Part shown: in pieces, positions 8,747 to 16,130 of the stretch | Layout: each line of letters begins with the position of its first letter | Numbering within the stretch: position 1 is the first letter of the stretch | Assembly: GCA_025465235.1 (NCBI GenBank) | Contig: JAODNO010000372.1 | Span: 1 to 33,304, forward strand | Origin: Pseudonocardia sp. | GTDB lineage: Bacteria; Actinomycetota; Actinomycetes; Mycobacteriales; Pseudonocardiaceae | Length of the DNA stretch: 33,304 bases | Direction: 5' to 3' | The notes under the pieces: generated by a model | What the model was told of the DNA's origin: nothing | Database searches by the model: none | What the model saw: the letters and a program-made list of their open reading frames with translations, nothing else | Made by a program: the position numbers and the translations under genes

Positions 8747-8779
8747 GCTTGAGATGCGCATCGCATGGGAGACGCCATC

Positions 8780-9445
8780 GTGTCTGACCTGAAGTCGCAG
8801 ACCATCTACCGCGCCCTTCGCGAGCGGATCCTGCGAAACGAGCTCGCCTCCGGGACGCGTCTGGTACTCCGCGACCTGGCGAACCAATACAAGTCCAGCG
8901 ATATCCCGGTCCGAGAGGCACTGCGGATGCTGGAGCGCGACGGGTTGGTCGAGATGGTCCCCTACCGCGGCGCGCGGGTGACCACACTTACTCAACGCAA
9001 GATCGAGGAGACCTACTTCATCCGTGGTCATTTGGAGAGCATCGCCACCGGACTCGCCGCCGAACGGATTACGCCGACGGAGCTGGATGCACTCGACTCA
9101 CTGATGGTGCAGATGCGCGAAGCGGTCGATGCGCAAGATGGCCCGCGCTTCTCGGATCTCAATCACCAGTTCCACGAGACCATTGTGGCAGCCTGTGGCA
9201 ACGAGATGCTCCGCGATCTCACCATGGACATCTGGCAGCGGCACTCCGGGTTCCAGCGAGTGTTCCGCATGGTCCCCGAGCGCCTTGCCCGCTCCCAGTC
9301 GGAGCACGAGGGAATCATGGCCGCGCTGCACGCGCGGGACGCCAAGCGCGCGGCGAGACTCGCTCTCTGGCACAAACGCTCGGTGGGCGACACCGTCAGC
9401 ACGCTCGTGCCCCCCAACAAGCCGGGCGCCGAGGTCACCGCATGA
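8780..9445 (+). CDS. GntR family regulator with FCD ligand-binding domain
   Basis: The protein has an N-terminal winged helix (about residues 5-70) with the signature DIPVREALRMLERDGLVEMV, followed by an all-helical FCD domain (about 75-205) including DLNHQFHETIVAACGN and a late HEGIMAALHARD block. The FCD histidines and acids usually bind a metal and a small carboxylate effector. I prefer the GTG at 8780 (221 aa) because GGGAG lies eight bases upstream; the in-frame ATG at 8765 (226 aa) has no binding site. The gene is divergent from the pxp operon and co-directional with a small ORF and an FAH-fold hydrolase, so either set could be its target. Confidence 0.9.
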   Translation: MSDLKSQTIYRALRERILRNELASGTRLVLRDLANQYKSSDIPVREALRMLERDGLVEMVPYRGARVTTLTQRKIEETYFIRGHLESIATGLAAERITPTELDALDSLMVQMREAVDAQDGPRFSDLNHQFHETIVAACGNEMLRDLTMDIWQRHSGFQRVFRMVPERLARSQSEHEGIMAALHARDAKRAARLALWHKRSVGDTVSTLVPPNKPGAEVTA

Positions 9446-9493
9446 AGATCCGTCGCGCTCGATCCGGCGTCGGCGTCGGACGAGGAGTCCATC

Positions 9494-9673
9494 ATGCAGA
9501 CCGCAGAGTCGCGGAGCGGAATGACCAGCGCCGTGCAGTTCGACCATGTCTACAAGGCGTTCGGCTACATCACTCAGGACGACAGCCTGACGATGCGCGA
9601 CGTCGAGATCACCACCAGCGAGGGCGATCCGGCCGAGGGCACGCTGTGGACCAACGCCTACAACAACTGCTGA
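9494..9673 (+). CDS. Unknown 59-residue ORF
   Basis: The ORF has a good binding site (GAGGAG six bases before ATG) and ends 15 bases before the next gene start, so it sits as a real gene in the GntR-FAH array. It begins MQTAESRSGMTSAVQFDHVY and ends TLWTNAYNNC. The acid-rich composition differs from the arginine-rich shadows. I recognise no family. Given the deleted genes elsewhere in the window, it could be a remnant joining the two ends of a larger protein; this is a guess. Confidence 0.5.
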   Translation: MQTAESRSGMTSAVQFDHVYKAFGYITQDDSLTMRDVEITTSEGDPAEGTLWTNAYNNC

Positions 9674-9688
9674 GCAGAAAGGAATCCA

Positions 9689-10465
9689 GTGAAGATCGTT
9701 CGTTACCAGACGACCGGCCCACCCTCGTGGGGCATTCTCGCCGATGGCGTCGTGTTCGCCGCTGAGGGAACGCCCTTCGTGGACCTACGCTCCACCGGGC
9801 GGTCCGTCGGCGCAGTCGACGAGGTCACGTTGCGGGCTCCGGTCACTCCTCGCACCGTGCTCTGCGTCGGGCGCAACTACCGGTCGCACGCCGAGGAATT
9901 CGGCAACAAGGTGCCCGACGAGCCACTGCTGTTCCTCAAACCACCGGCGGCCGTGATCGGGCCGGACGATGAGGTGGTCTATCCCCGGATCTCCGGGCGA
10001 CTGGATCCCGAGGCCGAACTGGTGCTCGTGATCGGGAAGCAAGCCCGGTCGGTCGCGGCGGCCGATGCCTGGGACGTCATCGGCGGCTACACCTGCGGTA
10101 ACGACATCACCGCGCGCGACATCCAGAAATCCGACGGCCAGTGGACGCGGGGCAAGGGCTTTGACACCTTCTGCCCGATCGGCCCGTGGGTGGAGACCGA
10201 GTACGACCCCACTGACGTGGGGGTGTCCTGCACCGTCGACGGCGAACGCCGCCAGGACGGCCGTACCAAGGACCTGATCTTCCCGATCCCTTTCCTCATC
10301 GAGTACATCACTCGGTTCACCACCCTCGAACCGGGCGACGTCATCCTCAGCGGGACGCCCGAAGGCGTGCAGCCGGTACAACCCGGCAACACGATCACCG
10401 TTGAGGTCGAGGGCCTCGGCGCACTCTCGAACCGGGTAGTGGCGGAGGCGACCGGTCGGGGCTGA
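9689..10465 (+). CDS. Fumarylacetoacetate hydrolase (FAH) family protein
   Basis: This 258-residue protein has the FAH fold. VLCVGRNYRSHAEEFG (57-72) holds the usual His/Glu pair. The metal-binding acids lie in DPEAELVLVIGK (106-117) and CGNDITARD (137-144), and the substrate region is WTRGKGFDTFCPIGPW. The family contains hydrolases, decarboxylases and isomerases of 2,4-dioxo or 2-hydroxy-dienoate acids. One branch, 2,4-diketo-3-deoxy-L-fuconate/rhamnonate hydrolase, ends the non-phosphorylated deoxysugar pathway and would complement the operon at 23244. That assignment is inference; an aromatic-catabolism role is equally compatible. The GTG start at 9689 follows AGAAAGGA. Confidence 0.9.
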   Translation: MKIVRYQTTGPPSWGILADGVVFAAEGTPFVDLRSTGRSVGAVDEVTLRAPVTPRTVLCVGRNYRSHAEEFGNKVPDEPLLFLKPPAAVIGPDDEVVYPRISGRLDPEAELVLVIGKQARSVAAADAWDVIGGYTCGNDITARDIQKSDGQWTRGKGFDTFCPIGPWVETEYDPTDVGVSCTVDGERRQDGRTKDLIFPIPFLIEYITRFTTLEPGDVILSGTPEGVQPVQPGNTITVEVEGLGALSNRVVAEATGRG

Positions 10466-10533
10466 TCACACTGCCTCGGCCGCACGGGGGCTGCCCGGCA
10501 GGCGGATCTGACGTCGCGCGGAGGGCCGGGAGC

Positions 10534-11415
10534 TCAGGCGTTCGGGGAGCTCGACCCGGCCAGCCACTCGACGTCGGCCCGCGGGTCCTCCCCCGCCTCC
10601 CTTGCGGCAACGACCGTGTGGGCGGTGCCTCCAGCCGTGGCCCCCAGAGCCTCCGACACCTGCCAGGCCACCGCCTGGACGCGATTGCCGATCCGGACCG
10701 TGCGCGCGTCGTCCATGCGCACGTCCGGGACCGAGGTGCCCAGCGCCCCGATGACCTCGCCCGTGTGGTCGAACAGGGGTGCGGCCACCGCACGAATGCC
10801 GGAGGTGCGCTCGGAGTGGGATTCTGCCCAGCCCCTGCCGCGGATCTCGACCAGCTGAGCGCGGAGCCGGTCGGGGTCGGTCACAGTCCGCGGGGTCACG
10901 GGGTCGATGCGCCGGGCGAGCCACCAGTCCTGTCGCTCGGGGCGGAGCATCGCGAGGATTGCCTTGCCCGGTGCGCCGAGCGGCAGCTCCAGCGGCACCC
11001 CGATATCGGTGTAGGTCCGCCGCAGCTCCTGGCGGCTCTCGACCTGGTCGACGACCGCCCGCTCCCCGGTCGGGAGCAGTTCGTGCACGGCCACCGTCTC
11101 GTCGATCTCATCGCGCAGCGCGCGCATGAACGGCAGTGCGGCGTCGCGCAGCGTGGTCGGCACCGCACCGCTGCGGGCGAGCTGCACCAGCAACGGGCCG
11201 AGCCCGTAGCGGCGGTCGGTGGTCTGGCGGACGAGCCGGTTGCTCTGCATCGCGACCAGCAGTCGGTGCGTCGTGCTCGTGGAGAGCCCGGTCATCCGGG
11301 CGATCTCGCTGATGCCGAGGTCGGGCCGGCGGGCGTCGAAGCAGCGCAGGATCGCGACCGCCCGGTCGACGGATTGCACGCCGGTGCGCGACGCCCGCTC
11401 GTCCCCCGTGCTCAC
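10534..11415 (-). CDS. IclR family transcriptional regulator
   Basis: The protein (293 aa from the GTG at 11415) has an N-terminal winged helix with SVDRAVAILRCFD and LGISEIARMTGLSTSTTHRL (about 33-52). An IclR effector-binding domain follows with LPLGAPGKAILAML, AESHSERTSGIRAVAAPLFD and GEVIGALGTSVPD. I prefer this GTG because the preceding residues up to 11541 are not IclR-like and would run into the divergent operator. The gene is divergent from a CoA-transferase operon. The paired inverted boxes at 11486-11522 are its likely binding sites. Confidence 0.92.
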   Translation of the reverse strand: MSTGDERASRTGVQSVDRAVAILRCFDARRPDLGISEIARMTGLSTSTTHRLLVAMQSNRLVRQTTDRRYGLGPLLVQLARSGAVPTTLRDAALPFMRALRDEIDETVAVHELLPTGERAVVDQVESRQELRRTYTDIGVPLELPLGAPGKAILAMLRPERQDWWLARRIDPVTPRTVTDPDRLRAQLVEIRGRGWAESHSERTSGIRAVAAPLFDHTGEVIGALGTSVPDVRMDDARTVRIGNRVQAVAWQVSEALGATAGGTAHTVVAAREAGEDPRADVEWLAGSSSPNA

Positions 11416-11457
11416 GCCTCGCCCCCGCTCTCTCGGAGGTCGGCGTCCTCCGTTCCC

Positions 11458-11486
11458 TTGATCTGCGCCACATGGGATCGTAGGCT
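11458..11486 (+). promoter_or_regulatory. Predicted promoter of the CoA-transferase operon
   Basis: TTGATC (11458-11463) and TAGGCT (11481-11486) are separated by exactly 17 bases. The initiation point would fall near 11493, inside the inverted operator pair that follows, which fits repression by the divergent IclR protein. Confidence 0.45.
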
Positions 11487-11522
11487 TCCCGTAAAACAGG
11501 ATGCAATCCCACAATACGGGAA
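11486..11522. promoter_or_regulatory. Paired IclR-type operator boxes
   Basis: Two 17-base boxes stand head-to-head, three bases apart. Box 1 is TTCCCGTAAAACAGGAT (11486-11502) and box 2 is ATCCCACAATACGGGAA (11506-11522). The reverse complement of box 1 differs from box 2 at only five positions. The outer arms form a perfect 9-base inverted repeat, CTTCCCGTA (11485-11493) and TACGGGAAG (11515-11523). Each box is itself partly palindromic, as expected for IclR dimers that bind as a tetramer. The boxes lie between the predicted -10 and the ATG at 11532. Confidence 0.65.
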
Positions 11523-11531
11523 GGCACGGAA

Positions 11532-12746
11532 ATGCTCCCACTCGACGGTTTCCGGGTCCTCGATCTGACCCGGTTCCTCTCCGGGCCGTACTGCACGATG
11601 GTGCTGGCCGAGCTCGGCGCTGAGGTGATCAAGGTCGAGCAGCCGATCACCGGGGACGACTCGCGCAGGCTGGCTCCGAAGGTGAACGGAGAGAGCTATC
11701 CGTTCGCGATGCCGAACCGGAGCAAGCGCAGCATTTCGATCGACCTCAAGAGCGACCGCGGCCGCGAGCTCTTCCTCCGGCTCGCCCGCGATGCCGATCT
11801 CGTGATCGAGAACTTCCGCCCAGGTGTGATGCGCAAGCTCGGCATCGACTACGACGCGGTGCGCGCGGCCCGCCCGGATGTCCTGTACTGCTCCATCAGC
11901 GGCTTCGGCCAGACCGGGCCGTACCGGGACCGTCCGGGCTTCGACATCATGGCCCAGGGCGCCATCGGCCTGATGCGGATGACCGGTGAGCCCGGCGGCC
12001 GCCCAGCGAAGGTCGGCATCGCGATCAACGACATCGCCGCGGGCGCCACCGCGATCTACTCGGTGCTGGCCGCCCAGATCAAGCGGGCGCGCACCGGGAC
12101 GGGCCAGCACATCGACATCTCGCTCGTCGACGCCGGCCTGGCGTGGACGGTGTGGGAGTCCGGCGCCTACTTCGCCACAGGCGAGGTGCCGCAGGGCACC
12201 GGCACCCGGCACCGTCGGTCCACGCCGTACCAGGCGTACCGCACCGCCGACGGGTACGTCACGATCGGCGCGAACAACGATCGGCTATGGGTGCGGCTGG
12301 TGAGCGATGTGCTCGACCGGCCCGACTGGCTGACGGACCCCCGCTTCGTCACGCTCGCCGATCGGATGGACCACATCGACGAGCTCGAGGTGGAGATCGA
12401 GCGCATCACGACGATGCGTGCGACCGAGGAGTGGATCAAGCTCCTGGAGCGGGCCGGCGTGCCCGGTGGTCCGGTGCTGACCTATGACGAGGCGCTCGCC
12501 GATCCGCACGTGCAGGCCAGCGGGATGCTCGTCGACCTGGAGCACCCGCTGATCGGGGCGATGCGCACGATCGGCCCGCCCACGAAGTTCTCCGACCTGG
12601 ACTTCCGGGTCCGCGGGCCGGCGCCGTGGCTGGGCCAGCACACCGCCCAGGTCCTGCGCGACTCCGGTGTGGACGATGCGGAGCTGGGTGAGCTGTTCGC
12701 CAGCGGTGTGGCCTATGACGCCCACCCGGACCTCGAGAGGAGCTGA
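11532..12746 (+). CDS. CaiB/BaiF (family III) CoA-transferase
   Basis: This 404-residue protein is a family III CoA-transferase, which moves CoA between carboxylic acids through enzyme-bound anhydride and thioester intermediates. Typical blocks are RVLDLTRFLSGPYCTMVLAE near the start, LGAEVIKVE, and DLVIENFRPGVMRKLG. The catalytic Asp is D167 in VGIAINDIAAG. The downstream crotonase gene starts two bases after its stop, so the pair probably activates and then transforms one carboxylic acid. The substrate is not identifiable. The divergent IclR and its operator pair are the likely control. Confidence 0.93.
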   Translation: MLPLDGFRVLDLTRFLSGPYCTMVLAELGAEVIKVEQPITGDDSRRLAPKVNGESYPFAMPNRSKRSISIDLKSDRGRELFLRLARDADLVIENFRPGVMRKLGIDYDAVRAARPDVLYCSISGFGQTGPYRDRPGFDIMAQGAIGLMRMTGEPGGRPAKVGIAINDIAAGATAIYSVLAAQIKRARTGTGQHIDISLVDAGLAWTVWESGAYFATGEVPQGTGTRHRRSTPYQAYRTADGYVTIGANNDRLWVRLVSDVLDRPDWLTDPRFVTLADRMDHIDELEVEIERITTMRATEEWIKLLERAGVPGGPVLTYDEALADPHVQASGMLVDLEHPLIGAMRTIGPPTKFSDLDFRVRGPAPWLGQHTAQVLRDSGVDDAELGELFASGVAYDAHPDLERS

Positions 12747-12748
12747 GC

Positions 12749-13531
12749 GTGTCCGACCACATCCTGGTAGAGCGCGCAGACGCCGTGGCCACGGTCGTGC
12801 TCAACCGGCCGCAGACCCACAACGCGATCACCGTCGAGATGTACCGGGAGCTACCGGCCGTGCTCGGCAGCCTCGATGACGACCCCGCCGTGAAGGCCAT
12901 CGTGATCCGCGGCTCCGGGCAGAAGGCGTTCGCCTCCGGTGCCGACATCAGCGAGTTCGAGCGCGAGCGCGGCGACGCCGAGCGGGCCCGCAGCTACAAC
13001 GAGCACGTCGCCGCCGCGGAGCGGGCGCTCGAGGCGATGGCGAAGCCGACGATCGCGATGGTGCACGGCTACTGCATCGGCGGTGGCGCCGGCCTGGCAC
13101 TGGCCTGTGACCTGCGCTTCGCCGACGACCGCAGCCGCTTCGCCATCACCCCGGCCAAGCTCGGGCTGGTCTACAGCCTCGAGTCCACCAAGCGGGTCGT
13201 CGACCTCGTCGGGCCGTCGCGCGCCACCTGGATCCTGGTCTCCGGTCAACAGATCCCCGCCGACCGGGCCCTGCAGCTCGGCCTGTTCGACGAGGTGACC
13301 GGCACAGACGATCTCGCCCGGCTCACCTACGACTTCGCCGAGCTGGTGACGACGCGGGCGCAGTTCAGCGTCCGCCAGGGCAAGCAGATGGTGCGCAGGG
13401 TCGTCGCCGGGCAGCGCAGCGACGACGAGGAAACCAGAGGCATCCGCAACTCCTCCTTCGACACCGCCGACTACGCCGAGGGGGTGCGCTCGTTCCTCGA
13501 GAAGCGCCCCCCGCGGTTCACGTGGTCGTGA
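12749..13531 (+). CDS. Crotonase-fold (enoyl-CoA hydratase/isomerase family) protein
   Basis: The 260-residue protein has the crotonase fold with oxyanion-hole blocks FASGADISEF (61-70) and GYCIGGGAGLALACDLRFA (107-125). Both glutamates used by classical enoyl-CoA hydratase are missing. The Glu in GGGCEL is Gly115 (GGGAGL), and the Glu in the QPEILLG region is Pro135 (ITPAKLG). It may therefore be a decarboxylase, isomerase, hydrolase or dehydratase acting on the acyl-CoA made by the CoA-transferase, rather than a hydratase. The GTG start is two bases after the previous stop. The end overlaps the following thioesterase by GTGA. Confidence 0.92.
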   Translation: MSDHILVERADAVATVVLNRPQTHNAITVEMYRELPAVLGSLDDDPAVKAIVIRGSGQKAFASGADISEFERERGDAERARSYNEHVAAAERALEAMAKPTIAMVHGYCIGGGAGLALACDLRFADDRSRFAITPAKLGLVYSLESTKRVVDLVGPSRATWILVSGQQIPADRALQLGLFDEVTGTDDLARLTYDFAELVTTRAQFSVRQGKQMVRRVVAGQRSDDEETRGIRNSSFDTADYAEGVRSFLEKRPPRFTWS

Positions 13532-13914
13532 CTCCGCCGATGACCGCCACGCAGGACGCGCACCCCGCCGTCGCGCGCGCCGCGCCGGCGGCGCGGCCCG
13601 AGTTCGGCGAGTTCTTCCTCGCCCGCTTCCTCGGCCTCGACATCAGCTACCACGACCAGGCCCGCACCTGCACCGTCGTCCTGCCCTATGCCGCCCACCT
13701 GTGCAACCCGCAGGGCTCCATGCACGGCGGGGTGATCACCACGGCGATGGACGTCTCCATGGGCCACCTCTGCCACCGCTTCCTGTCCACCGCCGTGACG
13801 ATCGAGATGAACCTGCGGCCGCGAGGCTGGTCGCGGTCGGACGGCGCCGCTCCGCCCACCGGGCAGTCCCGGCCGAGACCGACGAGAGCACCGAGACCAC
13901 GGGACGTCGGTGAC
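13528..13914 (+). pseudogene. PaaI-type hotdog thioesterase, broken
   Basis: The start (GTG at 13528 in a GTGA overlap, or ATG at 13540) leads into a clear PaaI-like hotdog domain: FLGLDISYHDQARTCTVVLP, NPQGSMHGGVITTAMDVSMG and TAVTIEMNLR. After about residue 98 the frame turns to proline/arginine-rich nonsense. The expected next strand continues in another frame as AARLVAVGRRRSAHRA and stops near 13914. A frameshift plus a small loss near 13815-13830 explains this. The acid/amide needed in the HGG(A/V) helix region is present, but the fold cannot close without the last strands. A sequencing error alone is less likely because the continuation is also degraded. Confidence 0.6.
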
Positions 13915-14025
13915 CCCGCGTCCCGGGCGCCCGGACCACCACTGCCGCTGACCCGCGATCCGAACTCCGAGGTCCCCGCGATCGTGGACCCGCTCCGCGG
14001 TGTCGTCCCCGTCCCGGCGCCGGCG

Positions 14026-14154
14026 CTATGGCCTGCCGGTCACGGCGGAGACGGCGGCTGCGACGACGAGACCCCCCACCACGATCGCGATCAGGAAGCC
14101 CGAAAGGCCAAAAGACTCGGAAATTGAAGCAACAAGCTGAAGAGTGCTACCCAT
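14026..14154 (-). CDS. 42-residue membrane protein
   Basis: This small ORF has a good binding site (GGGAG eight bases before ATG). It encodes one strongly hydrophobic helix, GFLIAIVVGGLVVAAAVSAV, near the C-terminus, preceded by a short polar part beginning MGSTLQLVASISESFG. The position, alone on the minus strand behind the DUF3616 gene (119 bases), suggests an independent or read-through transcript. No family is recognised. It could be a membrane-inserted small regulator or a toxin-like peptide; nothing in the sequence decides this. Confidence 0.55.
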   Translation of the reverse strand: MGSTLQLVASISESFGLSGFLIAIVVGGLVVAAAVSAVTGRP

Positions 14155-14273
14155 TGTCCGGTCTCCCTTTCTGCGTTCCATCTGCGGCGCGGGGGCGATA
14201 CGTGAACCATGCGCGCTCGTACCCCCGAGAGCGATAGAGCGAGCCCCACACTCCGGATCCACTACACCCCGGC

Positions 14274-15395
14274 TCAGGTGGGGTTTGCCTCCCGCTGAGC
14301 CCGTGGTCGCGCGCTCTCGATTACCACGCGATCAGCAAGCACCGACTGCGAGGTGGGCCTGCGGGCCGGGGACGGGCTGTCGTAGACGACGAGTAGCCGC
14401 GCACCCCCGGCGTCGCCCGGCTCGAGCAGCGCGATGCCCTCAGGGTGGTCGACGCCGTCGCCATGCGGCAGTGCCGTCACAAGGCTGATCTCTTCGCCGC
14501 GCACCACCCGCCCGGTCACGGCCGTCGCCGCGTGATGCCAGCGGTACACCCGCACCGGGCCGGAGAGCGCCATCGACGGCCCTGCCAGTACGAGCAGATC
14601 GTTGCCGTCCGGGCACAGGTCTCGTACACCGAGCCCGCCGAGGTCGAGGAAGTGTTTGCGGTAGCGGGTGCCGTCGCCGAATGCGCCGAGCGCCAGCCGG
14701 GCGGGATCGGTGGGATCGGGGACCGGCAGCAACTCGAGCACCACAGCCCACCCGCGCAGCACCGGGCCGCGCAGGCCGACGTACAGCGACTCGCCGTGCG
14801 CGGCGAGGCCCTCGACGTCGAGCCCGTTGTCCTTGGACGGGATCGCGAGGAAGGGCGCGAGGTGCTCGTCGTCGTCGAGCAGATCGGCGAGGTTCTCGGA
14901 GCCGGCGCCGCCGACGAGCGCCGAGCGGCGGCCGTCGGTAGCCACCCGCACCGGCTCGGGCCTGCCGTCCGCACCAGGCTCGACGGCGAGCCGGGCGATC
15001 ACGTAGCGGTTGGCCTGTCGCTTGATCTTGCCAAGCCGTTTGACCGCCTTGACCTCGCTGTGGTGCGGCTTGATCTGTTTGCGGGCCAAGCTGTGAGATC
15101 CGACGGCCCAGAGCCAGCCTCCGGCCCGGGCGATGCCCTCGATGTCGGCCTCCTCGTCAGGTGGCCCGGGCAGGTCGACGAAGTCGGCCAGCGCGAAACT
15201 GCGCTCCTTCCCACCGCGGGTGGGCGCGGTCGGAGAGTCGAGTACGAGGCGCTCGATCGTTGCCGTCTCGTCTCCGGCGAGCCAGAGGTGCTCGCCCTCT
15301 CTCCGCACCGCCGAGAGATTGACGTGGTTGCCGCTGCGCGCCACCTCACCGCTGAACACCAACTCGACCTGACCCGCGACGTCCACCAGTCCCAT
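14274..15395 (-). CDS. DUF3616 domain protein
   Basis: The protein (373 aa from the ATG at 15395) matches the DUF3616 pattern. Recurring D-x-EG-(I/L)-A blocks at DIEGIARAGGWLWAVGSHS, LDVEGLAAHGESLYVGLRGP and HPEGIALL suggest a beta-propeller. LARKQIKPHHSEVKAVKRLG is also family-like. There is no signal peptide, so it should be cytoplasmic. The function of the family is unknown. The ribosome binding site before 15395 is weak; the open frame to 15752 reads as low-complexity sequence and I exclude it. It is divergent from the receiver protein gene. Confidence 0.85.
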   Translation of the reverse strand: MGLVDVAGQVELVFSGEVARSGNHVNLSAVRREGEHLWLAGDETATIERLVLDSPTAPTRGGKERSFALADFVDLPGPPDEEADIEGIARAGGWLWAVGSHSLARKQIKPHHSEVKAVKRLGKIKRQANRYVIARLAVEPGADGRPEPVRVATDGRRSALVGGAGSENLADLLDDDEHLAPFLAIPSKDNGLDVEGLAAHGESLYVGLRGPVLRGWAVVLELLPVPDPTDPARLALGAFGDGTRYRKHFLDLGGLGVRDLCPDGNDLLVLAGPSMALSGPVRVYRWHHAATAVTGRVVRGEEISLVTALPHGDGVDHPEGIALLEPGDAGGARLLVVYDSPSPARRPTSQSVLADRVVIESARPRAQREANPT

Positions 15396-15545
15396 TGTGG
15401 TGGGCAACCCTGTGCCAGCGCCGTCTTCGGACGGACCTGCACGCGGTCGTGGTGGTCGGCGGCGCGTCGCACAGGCGGCTGCGCTTCCTCCGCGTGGCTC
15501 TGCTGCTGACATGCGCGTTCCGCAGTCGCGTGCGATTCTTGAGAC

Positions 15546-15950
15546 GTGCTGCGCTGCCTCATTGTCGACGACAGCCCGCGGTTCCTCGACGCCGCGCGCG
15601 GCTTGCTGGAGCGAGAGGGCATCGCGGTCGTGGGTGTGGCGTCGACCGGCCCCGAGGCGCTCGAGCGCGCCGGCGAGCTCCTGCCCGACGTCACGCTCGT
15701 GGACATCGACCTCGGTGGAGAGAGCGGCTTCGACGTGGTGAGGCGACTCCACCGCGAAGCGCGCCTGGCCCCGTCACGGATAATCCTGATATCCAGCCAC
15801 GCAGAGGAGGACTACGCCGATCTCATCGCGGCGAGCCCGGCGGCCGGGTTCCTGTCCAAAACCAGGATGTCCGCCGGCGCCGTCCGGGACCTGCTCCGGC
15901 TCGGGAGGGACGGCGAGCCCGGCCCGGTCAGCGGGTCTCGAGAAAGTTGA
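15546..15950 (+). CDS. Stand-alone response-regulator receiver protein
   Basis: This 134-residue protein is a single REC domain. The acidic pair is in CLIVDDSPRFLDAARGLL, the phospho-acceptor Asp in VTLVDIDLGGESGFDV, the switch Thr/Ser in IILISSH, and the conserved Lys in FLSKTRMSA. It resembles the receiver of NarL-type regulators, but no LuxR-type helix-turn-helix follows: the chain ends with a short tail, GEPGPVSGSRES. It may be a phosphorelay part or a truncated regulator. A histidine-kinase remnant lies directly downstream, so its cognate sensor appears lost. The GTG start has only a weak binding site. Confidence 0.88.
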   Translation: MLRCLIVDDSPRFLDAARGLLEREGIAVVGVASTGPEALERAGELLPDVTLVDIDLGGESGFDVVRRLHREARLAPSRIILISSHAEEDYADLIAASPAAGFLSKTRMSAGAVRDLLRLGRDGEPGPVSGSRES

Positions 15951-15992
15951 GCACAGCTGCCTGACCCGAGCCGTCCAGGTTGGGTTGCATGG

Positions 15993-16130
15993 TCATGGTC
16001 GGCATTCTCGGCGGCGTACTACGTCGGCTCCGAGGCGCTCGCCAACGCAGCGAAACACGCCCGTGCTTCCGTGGCCCACATCGACGCGAAGGCGGACGAC
16101 GACAGATTGCATGCCGGGCGGTCTGCGTGA
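15993..16130 (+). pseudogene. Histidine-kinase ATPase-domain remnant
   Basis: The frame ending at TGA 16128-16130 reads AYYVGSEALANAAKHARASV. This is the N-box of NarX/DesK-type sensor kinases, where Glu, Asn and Lys-His in SEALANAAKHA bind ATP-magnesium. Nothing of the sensor, the H-box or the G-boxes is found nearby. About 46 codons are left, so this is a fragment of the sensor that may once have paired with the upstream receiver protein. Confidence 0.7.

Noticed and set aside
11416-11541. Longer IclR start at 11541
   Set aside because: The added residues are not IclR-like and would place the start inside the CoA-transferase gene and its operator.
13915-14127. Continuation of the thioesterase frame to 14127
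   Set aside because: Low-complexity sequence after the frameshift; not part of a hotdog fold and it overlaps a better-supported small gene.
14266-14284. ACCCC / GGGGT hairpin over the stop of the DUF3616 gene
   Set aside because: Five-base stem only; too weak to call a terminator.
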